DNA from: Opitutia bacterium
Lineage (GTDB): Bacteria > Verrucomicrobiota > Verrucomicrobiia > Opitutales > UBA953
Assembly (NCBI GenBank): GCA_003569245.1
Contig: BGOM01000015.1
Coordinates: forward strand, 186,001 to 250,000
Length of the DNA stretch: 64,000 nucleotides
Direction: 5' to 3'
Of this stretch, positions 10,601 through 18,800 are shown piece by piece (position 1 is the stretch's first letter; the number at the start of each line of letters is the position of its first letter). The position numbers and the translations under genes are program-made. The notes beneath the pieces are model-generated. The model did not search any database and was not told the DNA's origin. It saw only the letters and a list, made by a program, of their open reading frames with translations.

Positions 10601-12840
10601 TCACCGTGCTCGGCGGCGGCCTCGGCCTCGACGTCGGCAACCTCCGGGAGGTCAATCTGGCGGCCGACGGCACCCGGCTCGCCCGCCTCGGCGTGATGGT
10701 CGGTACGGGCGTCGATACGTCCTACGCCGGTGTCGTGACCGGCAACCCCGGCGCCGCCGAACTGGTCAAACTCGGCAATGGCACCCTGGATCTCACCGCC
10801 GCGGCGATCCTCGCCGGCAGCACCCTGGCCGACCCGGTCTTTGGCTCTTACGTCGTCAAGGAGGGCACCTTGCGCGCCACCCTGGATGCGGCCGGCCTGA
10901 TCCTGCCGTTCAACGGCGCCAGTCGTCCGATCCGCCTCGAAGGCGGCACGCTCGCCGTGGAAGTCTCCGCGACGGGTGGTATCCTCCAGTCCGGCTCGCA
11001 GGTCGGCAGCAGCGGCAACCTTACGGTGACCACCAATCCGGCCACCTTGCCCGCGGACTTCGCCACGCTTACCGTGCTCGGCAATATCGGCGGCAATGTG
11101 ACCGTCGACGGCGGTACTACTTTGTCGCTCGGCTCCGCCAACGCACCCTCGTTGCTGACCATCGATGGCAACGTCTCCATCACCGGCGGCTCGACCTTGA
11201 GCGGCTCGGCGAACATCCAAGGCAACCTTTCCGTCGGTGCCGGCGCGTCGCTGGCCCCGGGTTATTCGCCGGGTACGCAGGTCGTGGCAGGGAACTTCAC
11301 CCTGGCGGGCAATGCCAACATGGAGGTCACCGGCACCCCGACCGGCGTCGCTCCCAATCAGCTCTTCAACGATTCCGTCCAGTTCTCCGGTACGGCGTCC
11401 CTGACCGGCAACCTCATCATCGAACGCTGGAACGCCCCGGCGACCACGACCGCCCCGGCCTTCGGCCGTCGCTTCGTCCTCTTCAAGGATACTTCGGTCG
11501 ACGCTTCCCCCACGGTCGCGGAGAGCTTCGTCAACCTGTTCCCGCAGGCCAATATCAGCGTCGCTCCCGGCGCCGGGCGCTACCTGATCGTGGAACCGCG
11601 GGCGGATGGCGCCTTCCCCGGCCTGCCCACCTCGCCCTCCGAATACGCCGTCTACTTCGTCGGCGGCGCCGACCGTTACGCCATCCCCGGCGTGGCCACC
11701 GGCATCGTCAACTACCTGCAACAAATCACCAAGACCTCCGCCGGCGGGGCCCTCCAGGCCAACGACGCGGTGTTCTTGCCCAGCAACGTCGCGGGCGACG
11801 CCAACTACCTGAACGAGCTGGCGGCGCGCCTCATGCTCATGGATGACGCGACGCTCGCCACCTCGATCCGTTCGCTCCAGCCCGCCTCCCTCTCGGCCAT
11901 CCCGGCGACCATCGCCCTCGAGCAGCGCGCCGAGACCGACGCCCTCCAGCGTCGCCTCGACCAGCGCCGCTACGATCGCGCGGGTTACAGCGTCTACTAC
12001 AACGAGTTCTTCGTCGAGGCCACCTCGACCCGCTTCCAGGGAGGTTCCGGCGCGGGCGCCCCGCCGTTCAACTCCACCCTCACCGGCCTCCTCGGCGGCT
12101 ACATGAAGGACCTCAACCCTTGGTCCGTGGCCGGCGTCACCCTTGGTGCCTCCCGGACCACCAGCACCCTCGCCGAGGGCGCCGGGTCCGTCTCCGGTAA
12201 CGCCTTCCGCGCCACCGCCTTCTTCTCCGGCATGCTGGGTGAGCGTCGCGACACCGTCTACCTCGACGCCGGCGTCTCCCTCGGCAACAGCACCAACACC
12301 TCCGAGCGCGTGACGTTCCTCGGCACGCAGCGCGGCTCGCCCTCGGCGATGTCGTACGGCGCCTTCGCCCGCCTCGGCGCGGGTTTGGCGACCAAGGGCG
12401 GCGTCAACTTCACCCCGTTCGTCGGCCTCGACCTCGTCCGCGTCAGCGGCAAGTCCTTCGTCGAGACCAACGGGAGCCGGGCCAGCGACCCGACTTCCCT
12501 GAGCGTCAATTCCTACGGTTACACGTCGGCCCGCGCCTCCACCGGCACGGGGATGACCTGGCTTTCCGTCCATGAAGGGCAGATGATCAAGTTCGCCTTC
12601 GACCTCGAGGCCTTCGCCGAAGTGGGCGGGGGTAAGACGGCCGACATCGAGGCCAACTTCGGCGGGGTCGGTGCCTTCAACACCAAGACCAACGTCGCCG
12701 CCGGCTCCGGCGTCCGCGTCGTGCCGTCGTTTACGTACGGCCCGAATCCCGACACGGCCTACTACCTGACGATCTCGCTCGAGAAGGCCGGCTCCACCCA
12801 GACCACCGGCTTCGAGGCCGGCTACCGCCGCCGCTTCTGA
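4621..12840 (+). CDS. Giant autotransporter adhesin-like protein, 2739 aa
   Basis: Signal peptide (MRISKSLLVAAATLATASLAQAQ), many autotransporter-associated beta-strand repeats (IVKTGAGTLVLL, LIKQGTAGFTLAG), C-terminal beta-barrel ending GFEAGYRRRF. Confidence 0.92.
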   Translation: MRISKSLLVAAATLATASLAQAQQNVTGATWVGPALGGSGTWERWTGVPAHNYWTATSVAGNPLVSGARLTNTATLTFQYNGPVLAETPEGAYPTQTVDILYDSSNVSSQSQTLRFFSSGYRLLPGAFNTSVTAEPTAANFTDIDLVRSPALAPYLTTPNGTLQLGTVTFTTASPVLATDPKPFVVLRNTTTADRITVTNAGTVAILENLVASTISGAFRGDGDLRKTGGGVLQYQGSAGSMFNYSVALPYSYIQTPLGFFLSNPGTNNIYGLRPIDLSPNVPTPDPTNGNNWRLSGLQGRVQVDAGLLMVSGHLNMWHDYGARVESQILAPFEIPTLVNNISLAVADADSIAYALAKRMTGVSSIVLNGSAELSFTNTSTNVGGLRLNFAHNLQAGDNNDQFQTTVTTGPDASYRLGIHIDQDFVGSVGILAGSGKVIKTGAGTLRVLNDSRMTGDFIAAGGTIILESATGLTFANSGSFNIAGTQDTADFNGAQQTEGALGLSRRGANIRYAEVASNSNNYPRWDYRPALFPDTGTLTVQRDGAGQFISYANTGAEVILRNDQTVRNFQADFALRSKGTTNIGGANAEVYTAVDAVRTAADVSDKNELVIAGTGVGATLRLDGHTLTINQDAGRDGFFAGNIFGYDSVNNVPGGRIVKTGAGTLVLLLAGGSSYDETLVLGGTFIANAQGLGQKQVFIGDNGTFAILQNNSGTLSANLAGSAGSTLKLLASAVLDNGSGAGIQVNPGLDPGELNVINAQDQFRGSILVNDGVDLSFSGGRNNTFINATAVTLDSGSARETVLRFGDTNQLIRNLAGNASARVELGRGDITLEQNASLAYAGFITGVGSLIKQGTAGFTLAGTTGTNLFKDAYYGATIVRPGGALIAGTANATPNTSALVLVGAGTYTQGNQDQVVGALFGSASSFVNLGTGNLTVGYTSARAASLTTALQGSNPLLADYLGTTTQFDPILPLQPLPVQPTGVAGELGSTSLALSSVADVGVGQIIGGPALDGGTYVTKVIAAGSTAVAGTIAAGLTALPTTDASGLSVGQIITGTGIAADTVITAITGNNLTLSKPLAGVATGAVTGLAGVELSAPLVAPALNENFAVLRVRTIDVSSLSLSAAELNQLYTGNLSMPELTSLYLSRVAVGTGIGSYVAPTAAAELAFAATRSFDGRLVGSGALIKIGNEDLNFGGSSPDFTGRVEIAGGTLNLIWATGSNEAPLRNAQYFLTTAPGVLAVTVNDAYDPVTDLTKRTFTAPIVGTGGFVKRGEGYLKLAPGVVVGQTPYTGTTTVQAGWLEMAALATNGPAVFDPLSLGVLGGAGAANSIALVDVTGLSVGQVVVGTGIPAGTSITGILAAGSGTITGTIPTGDTILPMANTAGLSVGQIVTGFGIPFNTTVTAIAPNASVTLSNPLQSAASGVVTGLAGVTLSANLTQAAAGNLSVLSHLVLTTPVDVTYTGAVSGVGQLEIRAGSKVLTAGGSLTHTGGTLVRTGTLLASAGWAGATTGDITVLAGATARLNVQLDKAVTSGAISTNRLIVADVAGLATGQVVVGTGIPQGTTITGINLVTRELTLSAALTAAASGTLQVANDLSATGVFVGAGTVIKEGIGSLTLNTPTTAFAGTFRSDAGTTNLVADNLFGNPNALPVQSVAAVDLRGASVLNVQDGTDQSFRNLSGEAGTSIVFGDVGSVVTLQVDPVGNYSFAGRFQQAAGVTDGTIFKTGTGTLTLAPTAGPNSLDAVVVTAGKLVGTTAGFATADLYVGTDGNVAFHNPTAGTTVTFTNTVLGAEIYQAGLGVGTVGKTGAGIVELTAAADNLRFNVEAGELRLTDSRLGEQDLFTAIIASGATLSLALADDRRIGTLVPPSVSQISGGGILDLRSDVAGVARTVFAYAQPGVATTNLGADITLDVSTLTDITGVTGAAGSILDLGAAAPGRTLSLTQSVDGVFAGDLRGTTDLVIKGTGMLRYTGAALTLPGVATPALNTPNTITVLGGGLGLDVGNLREVNLAADGTRLARLGVMVGTGVDTSYAGVVTGNPGAAELVKLGNGTLDLTAAAILAGSTLADPVFGSYVVKEGTLRATLDAAGLILPFNGASRPIRLEGGTLAVEVSATGGILQSGSQVGSSGNLTVTTNPATLPADFATLTVLGNIGGNVTVDGGTTLSLGSANAPSLLTIDGNVSITGGSTLSGSANIQGNLSVGAGASLAPGYSPGTQVVAGNFTLAGNANMEVTGTPTGVAPNQLFNDSVQFSGTASLTGNLIIERWNAPATTTAPAFGRRFVLFKDTSVDASPTVAESFVNLFPQANISVAPGAGRYLIVEPRADGAFPGLPTSPSEYAVYFVGGADRYAIPGVATGIVNYLQQITKTSAGGALQANDAVFLPSNVAGDANYLNELAARLMLMDDATLATSIRSLQPASLSAIPATIALEQRAETDALQRRLDQRRYDRAGYSVYYNEFFVEATSTRFQGGSGAGAPPFNSTLTGLLGGYMKDLNPWSVAGVTLGASRTTSTLAEGAGSVSGNAFRATAFFSGMLGERRDTVYLDAGVSLGNSTNTSERVTFLGTQRGSPSAMSYGAFARLGAGLATKGGVNFTPFVGLDLVRVSGKSFVETNGSRASDPTSLSVNSYGYTSARASTGTGMTWLSVHEGQMIKFAFDLEAFAEVGGGKTADIEANFGGVGAFNTKTNVAAGSGVRVVPSFTYGPNPDTAYYLTISLEKAGSTQTTGFEAGYRRRF

Positions 12841-12866
12841 TCGCCTCCGCCCGCTTCTTTTCCGCA

Positions 12867-15800
12867 ATGAAACTCTCCCGCCGCTTCCTCGTCCTGGCCG
12901 CCGCCCTCGCGGCCGCCCCCCTCGCCCGGGCCGACGTCACCGTCAACTACGCCTCGCCGCAGACCAACCCGGCGCAGGTGCTCGTCGGCGCGCCCCTCAC
13001 GGGCGTCGTCAACCTGAGCAACCTCAGCGCGCCCGGCTCCTTGCCGAGCCCGACGCAGATCCAGGAGCTGACCCGCACGATCACCTCGCTGAACCTCAGC
13101 CAGCCGGTCGGCGGCGTCCGCACCCAGCTCGTCGTCAACCAGCAGGTCGCCGCGACCACCCAGATCAAGCTGCTCAGCGATGACTTCACCTCGATCACCG
13201 CCTTCCCGGTGACCGACTTGGCGATCGCCGACGTGGTCCCGCTGTTCATCAAGACCGGCGGCGGCACCCTCCAGTACGATGCCTTCAAGGACATCAACTA
13301 CTTCGGCAACAACACCTTCACCAACAACTCCAACCTGCCCAACGACCTGCGCTCCCAGGGCGCCTTCTCGGGCATCGCGATCGTCAACCAAGGCTCGCTG
13401 GTCGTCAGCGGTTACCTCAACCAGTGGGCCCAGTACGGGGCCTTCACCCCCGCCGGCTTCACCGCGCGCATGGTCGGCGCCAAGGCCGTCATCGTGCAGG
13501 GTAATTCCACGCTCAGTTTCCAGAACACCCCTTACAACGTCGTCCGCCAAGGTCCGCAGCTGGGCGACGGCCAGCTGGGCAATCCCTCCTCGCCGTTGCT
13601 CTACCGCCTGAACTTCGTGCATAACCTCTATGCCGGCACCCTGACCGACTTCGTGACCGGCAACGAGGGCACCGACGTCAACACCGTCCTCGAGGTCGGC
13701 AAGGACGAAGACTACGCCCTCAACGCGCATTTCGACGCCGGCATGGTCGGTTCCATCGGCCGCATCGACGGCGCCGGTCGCCTTTACAAGACCGGCACCG
13801 GTCAGCTGACCATCCTGAACAGCAGCCGTCTCACCGGCGACGTCTTCATCGCCGGCGGCGACCTCGTCCTCAACGACCCCAACGGCCTCGCCCTCCGCCA
13901 GGCCGCCTCCGTCAACCTCATCGGCGGTTCGCCGACCGGGCAGACCACGCTTTCCGAATATAACTCCGCCACCGATCAGGCCGGCGGCACCGAGTGGCGC
14001 CCGGGTTACCTCCCCGCCGGGGGCGCCCCCGTCCTCGAGGTGCGCAGCAACCAGACGATCCGCAACCTGCAGGCCCTCTTTGCGGAAGCCGCCGTCAACC
14101 TCTGGGACGCCGGTCCCGGCACCGGCTCCCGCATCGACGTCTCGCCGAACCAGCGCCTCGTCGTCATCCAGGACGCGAACCTGGACGGCTACTACACGGG
14201 CAGCATCAACGGCGGCCAAGGTGTCTTCGACAAGCAGGGCGTCGGCGCGCTCGCGCTGATGGGCACCAGCTCGACCATCGGCCAGATCGACGTCAACGGC
14301 GGCAAGATCATCGCGAACGTGCAGAGCCTCGGCTACGGCCGCGTCGTGCTGGGCGCCGCCGGCACCCTCTCCATCGTCCAGAACAACGCCGGCACGCTCC
14401 GCGCTCAGATCAACGGCGCCGCCGGCTCCGTCCTGACCGTGGCCCCGACGGACAATATCGTCAACACCCGCTCCGGGAACGCCACGATCGGCAACGGCCA
14501 GCTCGGCGTGATCGACGTCTACAACCGCCAGGACCTCTTCTACGGCCAGCTCGTCGTGCGCAACGGCATCACGCTCGCCTTCTCCTTCGGTCAGGACAAC
14601 ACGTTCGTGAACGCCTCCTCCATCGTGCTCTCCTCGGGCCTCGGCGACAATGACGTGAACGGCGGCCTCGGCTATGAGACCACCATCCGTTTCAACGACA
14701 CCACGCAGCGGGTCAACAACCTCGTCGGCGACGCCAACACCCGCATCGAGCTCGGCCGCGGCAGCGTCACCCTGAACCAGAACGCCGCCACGACCTACCA
14801 AGGCAAGGTCACGGGCGCGGGCAACCTCGTCAAGGAGGGCGCCAACACGCTGACCCTCTCCGGCCTGAACACCTACTACGGCGCGACCGTCGTCAAGCAG
14901 GGCGCCCTCGCCCTCACCGGCGCGAACAGCATCCAGAACACCGCCGGTCTCGTGCTCCTCGCCGGCGCGTCCCTCAACGCCACGGGCAACCAGACCGTCG
15001 GGTCGCTCTTCGGCCAGGCCGGGTCGACCATCAACCTCAACGGCGGCACCCTGATCGTCGGCAAGACGACCGGACAGATCGCCGAGCTCAACGCCGCGCT
15101 CACCAACTTCCCCGGAACCTCGCCGGATGCCAATCCCGCGTTCTACCTGCAGACGACCCCCACGGTCAACGCCACCATCACCCTGCCGTGGGGCGCCGCG
15201 GGCGCCAACACGATCAGCCTCGCCAGCGTCGCCGGTCTCAGCGCCGGCTCCCCGGTCAACGGCATCGACCCGACGGCGTCCGTCGGATCGGGAGCTTTCA
15301 TCATCCGTCCGATGGGCGCCGGTGCGGCCGGCACCGCCACGCTGACCCTGGGCAACGTGACCAACCTGTCGCCGGGTCAGGCGATCGGGACCATCCCCAT
15401 CGTCAAGCCCATCAATACTTCCTCCGCCGCGGGGGCGGTCATTTCCTTCGTCACGGTCGGTAACACCGCCAACCTCGCCGCAGGACAGACCGTGACCGGC
15501 CTCGGCATCGCCGCCGGCACCACGATCCAAAGCATCGTCGGCAACCGGGTGAACCTCAGCGCGCCCCTGACCGCCGCTTCTTCCGGGCTGCTCACCGTCG
15601 CGACGGGTATCCCGGCGGGCACCACGATCGTCGCCGTCGACCTCGGCACGAACACGCTGACCCTGAGCAACGCGCTCACCGCGCAGGCCGCGGGCAGCCT
15701 GACCGCTTCCCAGCCCACCCTCGTCGTCGCCGACGCGTCCCGGCTCGCCGTCGGCCAGACCGTTTATTCCGAGGCCCTCCGCAAGGCCCTGGTTCCGGGC

Positions 15801-18800
15801 AACATCAACGCGGGTTTCGTCACCGTCGCCGATGTCACCGGGCTGGCCGCCGGCCAGATGGTCACCGGCGTCGGCATCCCCGCCGGCACCACGATCACCG
15901 GGTTCGCGGGCAACGACGTGCTCCTCAGCGCGAGCACCACCGCCGCCACCAGCGGCACCTTGACGGTCCTGACCGGCATCCCGACCGGCGCGCGGATCAT
16001 CGGTCTGGATACCGCCACCAACACCGTCACCCTCGACACCAACCTGCTCGCTCCCGCGACCGGCGAACTGGCGATCCGCTCCGGCATCACGCCGGGCTCC
16101 GTGATCACCGGCATCAATGGCAACGTCCTCACGCTGGACACCCCCTTGAGCTTCCAGTCGGCCGGCGACCTCACCAACCTCCCCGTGGCCGGCATGTCGC
16201 GCGAGAACACCGTGGGCTACCTGGCCTCCACCCTCGGCGAGCAGGTCGTCCGGACCGTCGTCTCCGGCGCCGTCGGCGGCACCACCCTGGCCCTGACCGA
16301 CACCACCGGGCTCGTCCAAGGCCGCACCATCCTCGGCACCGGTATCCCGGCCGGAGCCGCGATCACCGGCATCCTCGCCGCGGGCTCGGCCACCATCACG
16401 GGCACCATCCTCGCCGGCGAGACCATCCTGCCGACCACCAACACCGCCGGGCTGACCGTCGGTCAGATCGTCACCGGCGTCGGTATCCCCGCCAACACGG
16501 TCATCACCGCGATCGCGCCCAACGCCAGCATCACCTTGAGCAACGCGCTGCAGGCGGCTTCGTCCGGCGTCGTGACCGGCCTGGCCGGCGTCACGCTCAG
16601 CCAGGCCCTGACCGCCGCGGCCACCGGCAGCGTCCGCGTCCTCACCGTCGCCGACCAGCAGGTGCTGTCCTTCCGCGGCGATATCACGGGGACCGGCGGT
16701 CTGACCAAGATCGGGCCTGAGCGCCTGATCCTCGCGGGCGTGAACACTTACTCGGGCGCCACCAATATCGAGGGCGGCGTCCTCCAGATCAACGGCGACT
16801 CCCTGCGCAACACCTCGGGGATCAACATCGGCGCGCTGGGCTCCCTGGCCATCAACGTCGATAGCGGCACCCTGGAGTTCAACCGACCCATCGCCGGCGT
16901 CGGCGGTTTCGAGAAGCTCGGCGCCGGCACCCTCGTGATCAACACGACCACCGGCTGGTCCACCGGCCGCATCGACATCATCGCCGGCTCCGTCCAGTTC
17001 AACCCGGGCAATCTCTCCTCCATCACCGGCGGCATCGTCAACGTCCGCGCCGGCACGAACTTCCAGCTCAACACGCCGAACGACCTGGCTTGGACCGGCT
17101 CCATCAGCGGCCCGGGCAACACCTCCAAGACCGGCGCCGGCACGCTCACCATCGGCGGCAGCTTCACCGCCACCGGCACGATGTCCGTGCTGGCGGGCAA
17201 GGTCATCGTCAACGCGCTGCCGAAGGACGGCTCCCTCTTCGGCACGATCGACGTCGCCGCCGGCACCACCTTCGCCGACAAGGTCGCGGCCACCACCGGC
17301 TCCCAGCTGCTGGCCGGGACCAATGTCCCCGTCGTCTCCACCGCCGGCTTCTACGTCGGCCAGCGCGTCTCCGGCCCCGGCATCGCCGCCGGCTCCGTGG
17401 TCGTCGCGGTCGGGACGGATTCGCTGACCTTGGACCTGCCCACGACCGCCGTCGCCAACCAGGCCGTCGTCGGTGCCGAGACCTATGGCACCCGGGTCAG
17501 CCGCACCGCCACCCAGGCGGCCGCCGGCACCTCGGTGTCCGCGAACACGGCGGGCCTGCAGGCCGGCATGCGCGTCTACGACAACACCGTGGCCGGCGCC
17601 CCGGTGCTGCTCGGCACCATCGCCGCCATCGTCGACGCGAACACGCTCACGCTCAGCGCCGCGACCACCGCGGCGCGCAGCGGCGACTATGCCTTCTATC
17701 AGGGAGACATCAAGGGCGCGGGTAACTTCGAGAAGACCGGCGGCGGTCTCCTGCAGCTCGATGTCCCGCTCTCCCTCACGGGCTTGGTCAACCTCACGGG
17801 TGGCACGCTCAAGCTGAACACCGCGGCGACCTTCGCCACCGCCACGGCCGTGAACCTCGGCGCCAACACGACTTTGGACGTCTCCGGCTTCCGCCAGGAC
17901 CTCGCCAACGTGACGGGCGACGCCAGCTCGACCATCGACGGCACGGGCTCGGTCCTGACCATCAATGTCTCCGCCGGCACCACCGCCGTCTATCGCGGCA
18001 ATATCGTGGGCGGCGCCACCATCGATAAGCTCGGGGAGGGCACCTTCAACCTCGCCCGCCTCGGGACGGCCAACCTCATCGGCGCGATCAACGTGCAGGC
18101 CGGCACCCTCATCGGGAGCCAGGGCGGCTTCGGCGCGGCCAACCTCTCCGTCGACAACGGAGCGACCATCGGCTTCAACAACGACGACCCGACGCTGGCT
18201 TGGACTTATGCCGGCCAGGTCACCAGCACCGGCGCCGGCACCGGCACGGCCGGCGGCACCATCCTCAAGACCGGGGCCGGGGAAGTCCGGTTGACCAACG
18301 CGGGCAACACCGCGGAAAACTACGTCGTCCTAGGCGGCAAGCTCCGCGTCAGCGACGGTCGGGCCAACGGAATCGGCACGTCGATCACCTTGATCAACGC
18401 GGCCCCCAGCAGCCTCACCACCGGGATGTTCACCGCCAACCTGGCCGCCAACACCACGTTGGAAATCGCCTTGGGCGACGGCACCGAGCGCGCCCTGGGC
18501 TCCCAGGTGACCGCCGGCGCCGGCAGCTCGCTCATCCTCGCCAACGCCGGCGCCGGCGCCACCGTGGCGCTGACCTCCGTGCCGCAACTGGGCTCGATCG
18601 GCTTGCAGGGCAATGTCGCGCTCTGGACGAACGGTCAGAGCGAGGTCGTCGGCGTCGAGGGTTCCGCCGGTTCCACCCTGGCCTTTTCCCCGGCGCCCGG
18701 AAGCGCCGCGGCGTCCCAGGCCGTCACGCTGCGCCAGAACCTGCCGACCACGATGCTCGGCGTCGTCGCTTCCGGCTATATCAACACCAACCTGACGCTG

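Noticed and set aside
4735-12867. 2710-codon open frame antisense to autotransporter 1
   Set aside because: The composition (Gly/Ala/Arg/Asp/Val/Glu-rich, no domain) and exact opposition to a clear autotransporter ORF fit a codon-bias artefact of high-GC DNA.
12822-16319. 1165-codon open frame antisense to autotransporter 2
   Set aside because: Same artefact; no recognisable motifs, and the sense strand is convincingly coding.
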